A stretch of 61,309 nucleotides of DNA from Candidatus Caccalectryoclostridium excrementigallinarum (GTDB lineage Bacteria > Bacillota > Clostridia > Christensenellales > UBA3700): assembly GCA_018714485.1 (NCBI GenBank), contig DVNJ01000011.1, forward strand, positions 1 to 61,309, in the 5' to 3' direction. The notes under the pieces were generated by a model. It ran no database searches and had not been told where the DNA came from. It saw only the letters and a list, made by a program, of their open reading frames with translations. How positions within the stretch are numbered: the first letter of the stretch is position 1; each line of letters begins with the position of its first letter. Positions 1-6,687 of this stretch are shown in pieces. A program made the translations under genes and the position numbers.

Positions 1-321
1 CACCACGCCGAGGGGCAGTTTTTCCATTTTGCCCTGCAAGCTCACGCGCAGATTGTACAGCGTGTTGAACGCCGCAATGTGCGAGAGAGACAGCCCGCCG
101 AGGTAGAACACGAAGTTCAATACAAGGCAGACGGCAACACCCGCCACTCTGCCCACGGCGTACTGCCACGGAATGCTCTCGCCCGCAATGAGCGGCGAGA
201 TGATCTGATACGCGAATATGTACGGCAAGATCTGCGCCGCCACTGCTATGACGACCATGACCGTCGCTACAACGGTGAGAATCTTGTACTTACCCGCGTA
301 CTTCAAGATACTTTTTATCAT
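1..321 (-). CDS. ABC transporter, membrane/ATPase fusion, N-terminal part only
   Basis: This is the first 107 codons of a gene that continues beyond the left edge. The translation starts MIKSILKYAGKYK, followed by a hydrophobic segment, a short loop, a second hydrophobic segment, and SLSHIAAFNTLYNLR. That last motif resembles the intracellular loop of type-IV ABC exporters of the IrtA/MdlB kind, in which a six-helix membrane domain is fused to an ATPase domain. The ATPase domain is not in the window, so the assignment rests on the membrane part alone. GGAGG at 326-330 is a well-placed ribosome-binding site for the ATG at 321. The gene lies 78 bp downstream of a TetR gene on the same strand, so the regulator probably controls it. 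The substrate is unknown; drug or peptide export is the usual inference. Confidence 0.7.
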   Translation of the reverse strand, partial: MIKSILKYAGKYKILTVVATVMVVIAVAAQILPYIFAYQIISPLIAGESIPWQYAVGRVAGVAVCLVLNFVFYLGGLSLSHIAAFNTLYNLRVSLQGKMEKLPLGVV

Positions 322-343
322 ATAGCCTCCTGTATTTTTATTT

Positions 344-359
344 GTTCGCATATGCGAAC
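344..359. promoter_or_regulatory. Perfect 16-bp palindrome before the ABC transporter gene
   Basis: GTTCGCATATGCGAAC is a perfect palindrome in the 78-bp gap between the TetR gene and the ABC transporter gene, 15 bp upstream of the GGAGG ribosome-binding site. Its size and position suit a dimeric repressor. It does not match the AT-rich repeats found at the TetR promoter, so it may be read by a different protein or serve as an mRNA hairpin. Confidence 0.45.
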
Positions 360-399
360 TATATACCGAAATAATTGCCGCCACTGCGGGCGGCAGAAT

Positions 400-1014
400 T
401 TACCGCTCGAAACCGAGCATTTTATACCAATCGAACAGTCCGCACATCAAGTCGGAGATGCGCCCTGCCTCCTCCTTTGTAAATCCGTGGACGAGCGGCT
501 CGCAGATCGCCGTCCAAAAGGACGACAGCATGACGTGCAATTCCTTTTCGGAGATGTCCGTCTTTGTCAGACCACGCCTCTGCGCTTCCTTGTAGTACGC
601 ATAGGTGGTATGGCTCATATCCTCCACCAATTCGTGCTCGAAGTTCGCGTACTTTGTTCCGTCCGAAAAAACGAGCAGCAGGCGCATTTCGTCGTAGCGG
701 TCGTAGAGATAGTCGAACCACCACTGCATATATTCCCTGTCCATGTCCCACGCCTTTTTGAGCTGTTCGTCCGTGAGCGTTGCGGGCAAAACAGATTTTT
801 GCCGCACTACCTCTTCGAGGTCTTGTACGGTGTTATCCACAAGCGCGCAGAAAAGTTCTTCTTTGCCCTTAAACCGCTTGTACAGTGCGCCCGTCGTAAC
901 GCCTGCGTTTTTACAGATCTCCTGCAAGGACGCATCTAAAAATCCCTTTTGCAGAAACTCCCCTTTCGCGCTCTCCATGATGCGCGGGTCGATGCTCCTG
1001 TCCGCAACCGACAT
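400..1014 (-). CDS. TetR/AcrR-family transcriptional regulator
   Basis: A 204-residue protein of typical TetR length. The N-terminal helix-turn-helix is clear at about residues 10-55: FLQKGFLDASLQEICKNAGV followed by TTGALYKRFKGKEELF. The rest is a helical ligand-binding domain rich in acidic and aromatic residues. I chose the ATG at 1014 (MSVADRS) rather than the GTG at 1020, because AGGAGG at 1020-1025 would overlap the GTG but is correctly spaced for the ATG. It is followed on the same strand by the ABC exporter gene, an arrangement typical of local efflux regulators. Tandem AT-rich repeats just downstream of its own -10 element point to autorepression. The ligand is unknown. Confidence 0.88.
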   Translation of the reverse strand: MSVADRSIDPRIMESAKGEFLQKGFLDASLQEICKNAGVTTGALYKRFKGKEELFCALVDNTVQDLEEVVRQKSVLPATLTDEQLKKAWDMDREYMQWWFDYLYDRYDEMRLLLVFSDGTKYANFEHELVEDMSHTTYAYYKEAQRRGLTKTDISEKELHVMLSSFWTAICEPLVHGFTKEEAGRISDLMCGLFDWYKMLGFER

Positions 1015-1027
1015 ATTCACCTCCTAC

Positions 1028-1086
1028 GATAATTCAATTACCGATAATTCAATTATCATTATAATCATATGCCGCTCCCCTGTCAA
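1028..1086 (-). promoter_or_regulatory. TetR promoter with tandem operator-like repeats
   Basis: On the minus strand TTGACA (1081-1086) and TATAAT (1058-1063) are separated by 17 bp, a near-ideal sigma-A promoter. Directly downstream of the -10 lie two direct copies of GATAATTCAATTA (plus-strand reading, 1028-1040 and 1043-1055). The second belongs to the 15-bp palindrome GATAATTCAATTATC (1043-1057). The repeats cover the expected transcription start, as expected for autorepression by the adjacent TetR protein. Confidence 0.7.
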
Positions 1087-2043
1087 GAGTTTTGCGTCGT
1101 TAATCATAAGTTTTTCGCAAAAAAAATAGCGGAGGCCGCTTACCCCGCGCTATGATCTATACGGTTCAATTCTTATCGGCTTTCTTTTTCGCGTTGATAA
1201 AATGAAAATCGCAGCACTCTGCGTCTTCGCCGATCGTTCCCGCTCTTTCAAAGCGTATCTTCGGCATAAGCCCGGAAAAGGCGATATTGTCGTTTTTGCG
1301 AGCGTTACCTTGAGCGGAACAACTGTTCCGCACGGAGCGCAGCGCAGGCGGAAAGAGTGGCGTGGTGACCACGCTGTCTTAATGCCTTGCAGTTTACTGC
1401 CGTGTTTTGCGCTTTTTTCTCCGCAGAGGTAACAGGTTTCCGCCCGCAAAAAGAGAGAAAACCACGCCTCAAAAAACGATCCACCGCTTTGTATTTTCGT
1501 CCTAACCGCGCCGCAAAGAAGGTGCGTCAGACGAGGAAAGACGGCTTTTTATCGCAGGGAGCATACTTTGCGTATGTGACCAAGAAAAAAGGCGGCTTGA
1601 CAAAGTATCACGCGCCTTATTTGCGGCGCCCGCGTATAAGAAAAGGAAAAAGCAGGCGGAAAAAGCGCACAACTTTTCACCCTCATCCTCGAGATTTTTC
1701 GCTTAACTCAAGCGCGGCAAAATCGCATTTTTGCCAAGCGTTACCTCTAAAATGCGCCGTGCGCATTTTCCGAATGAGCAAGCACCGCGAGCGAATGAGG
1801 GCGGAAAATGTGAATTTTTGCGGGTAAGGCGAGCGCGAGACCTTGACACTCACCCGCAAAAAGAGAGAAAACCGCGCCTCAAGAAAACGATCTTGCGGCG
1901 AAACAGAGTTCCGCCGCAACGCGCAATAGTGCGCCTTTTCCGCTAAGTCGTTTTCGAATGGCGGGGTTGTCGCTCAAAAAGCGAAAAATCGAGAGGCGGA
2001 GAAAGCTCAAAGCTTTTCCGCCCCTATCCTCGAGATTTTTCGC
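1087..2043. other. Gene-free intergenic stretch made of repeats
   Basis: No open reading frame here resembles a protein; the frames that exist are basic, low-complexity translations without ribosome-binding sites. The stretch holds a fragment (about 1437-1478) of a dispersed repeat, a long imperfect inverted repeat (1509-1628) and a full copy of the dispersed repeat (1684-2046). It separates the TetR/ABC genes from ruvC; both flanking genes are on the minus strand. Confidence 0.6.
1509..1628. repeat. Imperfect inverted repeat of about 120 bp
   Basis: The left arm begins CGCCGCAAAGAAGGTGCGT (1509). The reverse complement of the right end (to 1628) reads CGCCGCAAATAAGGCGCGT, so the ends pair almost perfectly. 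Pairing continues inward with interruptions (a GGCTTTTT-like block on each side) down to a small CATAC/GTATG hairpin at the centre. As RNA or extruded DNA this would be one long hairpin. It carries no gene, so it is best described as a MITE-like or structured-RNA-like repeat of unknown role. Confidence 0.55.
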
Positions 2044-2046
2044 TTA
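1684..2046 (+). repeat. Dispersed repeat, copy A (inverted copy at 37651-38013)
   Basis: About 360 bp that recur in reverse complement at 37651-38013. The match is close over long runs: from AAAACC(G/A)CGCCTCAAGAAAACG through the CGCGCAATAGTGCG block (about 1868-1933) I see one difference. One end is a hairpin (1981-2043) with arms GCGAAAAATC and GATTTTTCGC. A shorter piece of the same family occurs at about 1437-1478 (CCCGCAAAAAGAGAGAAAAC). There is no transposase or conserved open frame. Copy A abuts ruvC so tightly that its terminal CGCTTA overlaps the ruvC stop codon. The hairpin plus a following T-run on the minus strand could serve as the ruvC terminator. Confidence 0.75.
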
Positions 2047-2535
2047 TACCCGGAAAATGCCGGCAAGTCGCCCCGTCTGCGCCTGCGTCAGCGCCACGGC
2101 GAGCGCATCGGCGGCGTCGTCGGGCTTGGGCACGGAAGAAAGTCCCAAAAGGCGAGTGACCATGAACTGCATTTGCTGCTTGGTCGCCTTTCCGTAACCG
2201 GTGAGCGCCTCTTTGATCTGGTTGGGGGTATATTCGAAGATATGTCCGAGCTTATGCGTGGCGCAGAGGAGAATGACTCCCCTCGCCTCGGCGACGGCGA
2301 TACCCGTGGTGACGTTCTTGGTGAAAAACAGCTCCTCGATCGCCATGCAATCGGGCTTGAACTTGTCGATGAGGGCGGCGAGGGAATCATAGATGAGGTG
2401 AAGCCGCGCGGGCAGTTTTTCCTCTTTGGGCGTGTTGATGACGCCGTAATCCACGACCTTGCTCTTCCCTCTTTCGCAGTCGATGACGCCGTAGCCGACG
2501 ATCGCAAGCCCGGGGTCTATGCCGAGTATCCTCAT
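2044..2535 (-). CDS. ruvC: Crossover junction endodeoxyribonuclease RuvC
   Basis: RuvC cuts Holliday junctions symmetrically during recombinational repair, as a dimer working with RuvAB. The 163-residue product has the usual length and the family start MRILGIDPGLAIVGYGV, in which the first catalytic Asp lies in GIDPG. The second acid is in AIEELFF, and the C-terminal pair is in KPDDAADALAVALTQ. The start at 2535 was chosen because it restores the canonical N-terminus; a longer upstream frame exists but is not RuvC-like. Its ATG overlaps the proA stop codon (TAATG), so the two are translationally coupled. The usual partners ruvA and ruvB are not in the window. The stop codon coincides with the end of a dispersed repeat. 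Confidence 0.95.
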   Translation of the reverse strand: MRILGIDPGLAIVGYGVIDCERGKSKVVDYGVINTPKEEKLPARLHLIYDSLAALIDKFKPDCMAIEELFFTKNVTTGIAVAEARGVILLCATHKLGHIFEYTPNQIKEALTGYGKATKQQMQFMVTRLLGLSSVPKPDDAADALAVALTQAQTGRLAGIFRV

Positions 2536-3803
2536 TATTTTCTGCTGAGGTAATCGCCCTCGGCGATATATTTTTCGCTGGTGAGCTGTTCGAGTCCCAG
2601 CGGTCCGCGCGCATGCAGCTTTTGCGTGGAAATGCCTATCTCCGCGCCGAAGCCGAATTGAAAACCGTCGGTGAAGCGCGTCGAGGCATTGACGTAAACG
2701 CAAGCCGCGTCCACGCCCTTTTCGAACTTTTTTATCTCCGCCTTGTCCTCGGACAAAATGCCGTCCGAATGCGAGGTGTTGTTGGCGTTGATGACAGCGA
2801 TCGCCTCGTCCGTATCCGCGACGACGCGCACGGTCAGTTCATAGTCCTGGTGCTCTTTTTTGAAGTCCTCTTCGCCCGCCAAAACGCAGGGCACGCCCGC
2901 CTTGTCCAAGATAGCCTTGCTTTCGGGGCAGGCGGCGATACGGCAGCCCTTGTCCGTGAGGTTTTTGATGCAGGCGGGCAGAAATTTCGCCGCGATCTCG
3001 CGCTGCACGAGCAGCTGCTCCAAGGCGTTGCAGGTGGAAGGGCGCTGCATTTTCGCGTTCTCGATGACGGGAATGCACTTGTCGAGCGCGGCGCTCTTTT
3101 CCACGAAGAGATGGCAGACGCCGCCCGCGCTGGCGATCACGGGCATGACCGCGTTTTCCAGCACGAAATGTTTAAGTCCGTCGCCGCCGCGGGGAATGAC
3201 CACGTCCACATATTTCCCCTGTTTGAGCAGCGCGAAACTGCCCTCGCGGGTGACGTCGTCGATAAAGCCCACGCAGTCGGGCGAAAAGCCGCTCTCTTCG
3301 AGAGCGCGGGCGATGAGCGCATGAATGGCGCGGTTGGAATTTATCGCGTCTTTGCCGCCGCGCAGCACCACGCAGTTGCCCGATTTGAGGCAGAGCGCCG
3401 CCACGTCCGCGGTGACGTTGGGACGCGATTCGTAGATGACGCCGATGACGCCGAGAGGCACGCGCACCTTTTTGATATGCAGTCCCGAGGGCACGCTCCA
3501 CTCGCGCGTCACTTCGCCCACGGGATCGGGAAGATCGGCGACTTGCTCCACTCCCTCCGCCATGAGCGCGATACGCTCGCGGGTCAGGGTGAGCCTGTCC
3601 ACCATCGCAAAGGACATTCCCGACGCCTTTGCCTCTTTCACGTCCTCTTTGTTCACTTCAAGCAGCCGCTCTTCGCCCTGCCTGATCGCTTTCGCCACGG
3701 CGCGCAGCATCTCGTTCTTCCGCTCCGCGCTCGCTCCCGCCAAGGCGTACTGCGCCTCATGGGCAGCCTTGCAAACTTTTTCCACAAGTTCGGTCGCGCT
3801 CAT
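2535..3803 (-). CDS. proA: Glutamate-5-semialdehyde dehydrogenase (gamma-glutamyl phosphate reductase)
   Basis: ProA reduces L-glutamyl-5-phosphate to glutamate-5-semialdehyde with NADPH, the second step of proline synthesis. The product has 422 residues, a normal ProA length. Visible family features include VPLGVIGVIYESRPNVTADV, KSGNCVVLRGGKDAINSNRA, the region with the catalytic Cys (AKMQRPSTCNALEQLLV), and the C-terminal VNASTRFTDGFQFGFGAEIG and GPLGLEQLTSEKY. AAGGTGG lies upstream of the ATG. It sits between yebC and ruvC and shares a TAATG overlap with ruvC. proB, its usual neighbour encoding glutamate 5-kinase, is absent from the window. Confidence 0.96.
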   Translation of the reverse strand: MSATELVEKVCKAAHEAQYALAGASAERKNEMLRAVAKAIRQGEERLLEVNKEDVKEAKASGMSFAMVDRLTLTRERIALMAEGVEQVADLPDPVGEVTREWSVPSGLHIKKVRVPLGVIGVIYESRPNVTADVAALCLKSGNCVVLRGGKDAINSNRAIHALIARALEESGFSPDCVGFIDDVTREGSFALLKQGKYVDVVIPRGGDGLKHFVLENAVMPVIASAGGVCHLFVEKSAALDKCIPVIENAKMQRPSTCNALEQLLVQREIAAKFLPACIKNLTDKGCRIAACPESKAILDKAGVPCVLAGEEDFKKEHQDYELTVRVVADTDEAIAVINANNTSHSDGILSEDKAEIKKFEKGVDAACVYVNASTRFTDGFQFGFGAEIGISTQKLHARGPLGLEQLTSEKYIAEGDYLSRK

Positions 3804-3820
3804 ATCCCACCTTTTTATCT

Positions 3821-4564
3821 TTACTCTTCTTCTTCCTCTTCGGAAAGTTCGGCGTTATGATAGACGTTCTGAACGTCGTCGTTGTCTTCGAGCATGTCGA
3901 GCAGGCGGCGGATCTTCACTTCCGCCTCGGCGGAGGGCTTGACCGTGTTGGACGGGATCATCTGCACGTCCGCTTCCAAAATGACGTGATCCTTGTTCGC
4001 CTCGATCGCCTCGCGCACGGCGGAGAAATCGCCGGGAGCCGTATATATCTCGAAATAGCCGTCCTGAGCCACGACGTCGTCCGCGCCCGCTTCGAGCGCC
4101 TCCATCATCAGCTCGTCCTCTTCCTCGCCGTTGCCGTCCACGACGATAAGCCCTTTCTTTTCGAACATATAAGACACGCAGCCGGAAGTTCCCAGCGAAC
4201 CGCCGCACTTGCTGAAAATATGCCTGATGTCCGCGGAAGTGCGGTTGGTGTTGTCCGTGAGCGTCTCCACGATCACCGCCACGCCTTCCTGGGCATAGCC
4301 TTCATAGACGTTTTCTTCATAGTTGACGGCGGTGAGTTCGCCGCTGGCTTTCTTTATGCTGCGTTCGATGTTGTCGCCGGGCATGTTCGCCGCCTTGGCT
4401 TTGGCGATCGCGTCGCGCAGCTTGGAGTTGGAGGCGGGATCGGGACCGCCCGCCTTGACGGCGACGGCTATCTCCCTGCCTATCTTGGTAAACACGGCGC
4501 CGCGCTTGGCGTCCGCCGCTCCCTTTTTATTCTTGATGTTCGCCCATTTGCTATGTCCGGACAT
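3821..4564 (-). CDS. yebC: YebC/PmpR-family protein
   Basis: A 247-residue protein starting MSGHSKWANIKNKKGAADAK, the family signature. It continues with the acidic central domain (YEENVYEGYAQEGVAVIVE, GGSLGTSGCVSYMFEKKG) and ends in a Glu-rich tail. Members were described as DNA-binding regulators (PmpR), and more recent work links YebC-type proteins to translation through difficult peptide motifs; the sequence does not decide between these roles. The start has GGAGG ahead of it. yebC often lies just upstream of ruvC in bacteria; here proA is inserted between them. Confidence 0.95.
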   Translation of the reverse strand: MSGHSKWANIKNKKGAADAKRGAVFTKIGREIAVAVKAGGPDPASNSKLRDAIAKAKAANMPGDNIERSIKKASGELTAVNYEENVYEGYAQEGVAVIVETLTDNTNRTSADIRHIFSKCGGSLGTSGCVSYMFEKKGLIVVDGNGEEEDELMMEALEAGADDVVAQDGYFEIYTAPGDFSAVREAIEANKDHVILEADVQMIPSNTVKPSAEAEVKIRRLLDMLEDNDDVQNVYHNAELSEEEEEE

Positions 4565-4588
4565 TGGTTTTTCCTCCGAAAAAATTTT

Positions 4589-5347
4589 TTATTTTAAGGC
4601 GTATTCGACCGTGTAAAGCGCCACGGCAAGGCTCACCGCCGCATTGAGCGACTCCATCTCCCCCGCCATGGGCAGGGAAACGCACTTAAAAGCCGCCGCC
4701 TTCAACTGCTCGCTCAGCCCGAAAGCCTCGCTGCCCACGGCGAGCGCATAACGCCCCGAAAACTCGCTTTTTTTTATATTATACACGTTTTCTCCGCGCA
4801 TATCAAGCGCGAATATCTTGAAATCGCGCGCGTGAGCCACCGCCTCTTCGCGCGGGCACTCGACGATCGCCGTGCGGAAAACGCCGCCCATGGACGCGCG
4901 CACGACCTTGGGGGAAAAGGCGTCGCAGCAACCCGCCGCCAGCACGTTTTTCACGCCGCAGGCAGCCGCCGTCCTCACGATCGTCCCCAGATTCCCCGGA
5001 TCGGAAATGCCGTCGGCGATCACCGCGTTACCCGACGAAAAAACGTTCGACGGGCGCCTTACGAGCGCCAAAATGCCGCAGGGGGTCGAAGTGTCGCTCA
5101 TGGCGCGCATGACGTTTTCGCTGCAATATATCACCTCTTGCGCCCGCTTAGACAGATAAGCATACTTATCCTTTTTCTCGCGCAGCAGATAGAGCGTTTG
5201 TATCTGCGCTTCAAGGGGAAGATCTCTTATTATCCTCTCCCCTTCGGCGATGACCACGCCCTCGCTCATTCTGAAAGCCCTGCTCGAGGCGAGCTTTTTC
5301 ACCCGCTTTACGCCCGCGCCCGTGCTCGAAGTGATATAATTTTCCAT
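4589..5347 (-). CDS. SpoU/TrmH-family RNA 2'-O-methyltransferase
   Basis: A 252-residue SPOUT-class methyltransferase. An N-terminal substrate-binding segment (VKRVKKLASSRAFRMSEGVVIAEGERII) precedes the SpoU catalytic domain, with motif 1 at IADGISDPGNLGTIVRTAAACG, motif 2 near YALAVGSEAFGLSEQ, and motif 3 at VSLPMAGEMESLNAAVSLAVALY. Such enzymes use SAM to methylate a ribose 2'-OH in rRNA or tRNA; RlmB-like 23S rRNA activity is plausible but the target cannot be fixed. It follows the infC-rpmI-rplT operon, a common place for this family. The ATG is only about a dozen bases past the rplT terminator hairpin, and I see no ribosome-binding site, so expression may be low or depend on terminator read-through. 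Confidence 0.9.
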   Translation of the reverse strand: MENYITSSTGAGVKRVKKLASSRAFRMSEGVVIAEGERIIRDLPLEAQIQTLYLLREKKDKYAYLSKRAQEVIYCSENVMRAMSDTSTPCGILALVRRPSNVFSSGNAVIADGISDPGNLGTIVRTAAACGVKNVLAAGCCDAFSPKVVRASMGGVFRTAIVECPREEAVAHARDFKIFALDMRGENVYNIKKSEFSGRYALAVGSEAFGLSEQLKAAAFKCVSLPMAGEMESLNAAVSLAVALYTVEYALK

Positions 5348-5350
5348 TTC

Positions 5351-5378
5351 AATAAAAAAGGGGCTGCGCGGCAGCCCC
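5351..5378 (-). terminator. Terminator after rplT
   Basis: On the minus strand a GGGGCTG/CAGCCCC hairpin (5360-5378) is followed by TTTTTTATT, a classic intrinsic terminator ending the ribosomal-protein operon. The start codon of the next gene lies immediately beyond the T-run. Confidence 0.85.
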
Positions 5379-5389
5379 CGTTTTCCACT

Positions 5390-5743
5390 TTAAGCCAGCT
5401 TGGCTTTGGCTTGTTCGCAAAGCGCCGCGAACGCCGCCGCGTCGTTCACCGCCATGTCCGCAAGCACCTTGCGGTTGAGGGTGATGCCCGCGGATTTCAG
5501 ACCGTACATGAACTTGCTGTAAGAAAGTCCGTTCAGTCTCGCCGCCGCGTTGATACGCGCGATCCACAGGCTGCGGAAGTCGCGCTTTTTGAGCTTACGC
5601 CCGACATAGGCATAATTGCCCGACTTCATGACCGCCTGACGCGCGATCCTGTAAAGCTTGGACTTCGCGCCGCGGTAACCCTTGGCTTGCTTCAATATCT
5701 TTCTGCGTTTTTTAACTGCGTTTACGCCTCTTTTGATCCTCAT
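5390..5743 (-). CDS. rplT: 50S ribosomal protein L20
   Basis: L20 binds 23S rRNA early in large-subunit assembly; in several bacteria it also represses its own operon by binding the leader. The 117-residue product has the family start [20 protein letters not shown] followed by [20 protein letters not shown], and then the globular C-terminal domain ([20 protein letters not shown]). It is the third gene of infC-rpmI-rplT, 15 bp after rpmI, and is closed by an intrinsic terminator. A strong hairpin attenuator in the infC leader is consistent with L20-mediated control. Confidence 0.98.
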   Translation of the reverse strand: MRIKRGVNAVKKRRKILKQAKGYRGAKSKLYRIARQAVMKSGNYAYVGRKLKKRDFRSLWIARINAAARLNGLSYSKFMYGLKSAGITLNRKVLADMAVNDAAAFAALCEQAKAKLA

Positions 5744-5758
5744 ATCACGCCTCCTTCA

Positions 5759-5950
5759 TCAGCCTATCATGTTCTTGATGGTCTTTTCCTGCGTCACGGA
5801 TACGTACGCGGTCTTGCGCAAGCTGCGCTTTCTCTTGGACGCCTTCTTGGTAAGGATATGGCGCCTGTTCATCTTTGCTCTCTTCAATTTGCCGCCGCCG
5901 GTAAGCGTAAAACGCTTTTTGGCGCCGCTGTGCGATTTCTGTTTAGGCAT
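5759..5950 (-). CDS. rpmI: 50S ribosomal protein L35
   Basis: A 63-residue, very basic protein of normal L35 length. It starts [20 protein letters not shown] and has the characteristic [18 protein letters not shown] stretch. It lies between infC (18 bp) and rplT (15 bp) in the conserved order and is presumably co-translated with them. Confidence 0.98.
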   Translation of the reverse strand: MPKQKSHSGAKKRFTLTGGGKLKRAKMNRRHILTKKASKRKRSLRKTAYVSVTQEKTIKNMIG

Positions 5951-5968
5951 ATTATTACTCCTTTGCGG

Positions 5969-6484
5969 TTATTTTTTAATGTTGAGCGGAAGCAGCAGCA
6001 TGGTGACGTTCCTGCCCTCGGTCACGGGCGCCTTGTCCATCTGCGAAACTTCCTTGACCAGCTCGAAGAAGTCGGTCATCACCTTGACCGCCATCTCGGG
6101 GCGAGCCATCTGCCTGCCTTTGAGGCGAATGGAGACCTTGACCTTGTTCCCCGCTTCCAAAAACTTGAAAGCCTGCCTTGCTTTCGTGTTCAGATCTCCC
6201 ACGTCTATGGTCGCCGAAAGCCAAACTTCCTTGATCTCGACGACTTTTTGGTTGCGCTTGTTTTCCTTTTCCTTTTTCATGGTCTCGTACTTATATTTTC
6301 CGTAGTCCATGATCTTACAAACGGGCGGAACGGCGACGGGCGAGATAAGCACCAGGTCCAAATTATATTCCTCCGCCTTTCTCAGCGCCTCGAAAGACGA
6401 CATGATGCCCAGCTGATTTCCGTCCTTGTCCAAGACCCTCACTTCTCTCGCGCGGATCTGTCCGTTAATGGCAAGCTCTTTGAT
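5969..6484 (-). CDS. infC: Translation initiation factor IF-3, probable AUC start
   Basis: IF-3 binds the 30S subunit and checks the initiator tRNA and start codon. The product is about 171 residues with the N-terminal domain (KELAINGQIRAREVRVLD), a Lys-rich linker (YETMKKEKENKRNQKV) and the C-terminal domain (RLKGRQMARPEMAVKVM). No ATG, GTG or TTG is correctly placed before KELAING. The strong Shine-Dalgarno GGGAGGG (minus strand, about 6491-6498) is spaced ideally for ATC at 6482-6484. A TTG upstream at about 6499-6501 overlaps the Shine-Dalgarno region and has none of its own. AUU/AUC starts are known in infC and let IF-3 repress itself by rejecting its own start codon. First gene of the infC-rpmI-rplT operon. 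Confidence 0.93.
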   Translation of the reverse strand: MKELAINGQIRAREVRVLDKDGNQLGIMSSFEALRKAEEYNLDLVLISPVAVPPVCKIMDYGKYKYETMKKEKENKRNQKVVEIKEVWLSATIDVGDLNTKARQAFKFLEAGNKVKVSIRLKGRQMARPEMAVKVMTDFFELVKEVSQMDKAPVTEGRNVTMLLLPLNIKK

Positions 6485-6500
6485 AGGTTGTCCCTCCCTC

Positions 6501-6541
6501 AATAAAAATAGGCGGCAAAAGCAGAACAAACTTTCGCCGCC
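6501..6541 (-). terminator. Attenuator hairpin in the infC leader
   Basis: On the minus strand GGCGGCGAAAG pairs with CTTTTGCCGCC (6511-6541, one G-U pair), followed by TATTTTTATT: an intrinsic terminator ending a few bases before the infC ribosome-binding site. About 75 bases of leader precede it, including a GC-rich hairpin (CCTGCCGCG with its complement). This arrangement matches leader attenuation of infC-rpmI-rplT, in other Bacillota controlled by L20 binding. I cannot identify the L20 site by eye. Confidence 0.8.
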
Positions 6542-6616
6542 GTATTGGCTTTTATTGACCGTGCCTGCGCCGTGCGCGGCAGGTGAGAAAGTGCTTTCTG
6601 CTTTGCTGTCTTTAAG

Positions 6617-6646
6617 AGTATACAATATGTTTCAGGCGGCTGTCAA
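6617..6646 (-). promoter_or_regulatory. infC operon promoter
   Basis: TTGACA (6641-6646) and TATACT (6617-6622) on the minus strand, 18 bp apart, upstream of the infC leader. This is a strong sigma-A type promoter, as expected for ribosomal genes. Confidence 0.8.
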
Positions 6647-6687
6647 GAAAATTCACGAAAAATTTTCGCTCTCCGCCCATTTGCGCC

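Noticed and set aside
1150..1827. Possible small basic proteins in the TetR-ruvC gap
   Set aside because: The frames translate repeat DNA into Arg/Lys/Ser-rich sequence, lack ribosome-binding sites and overlap the long inverted repeat.
2613..3860. Long plus-strand frames opposite proA, yebC and other housekeeping genes
   Set aside because: They mirror GC-biased third positions of the real minus-strand genes and show no conserved motifs.
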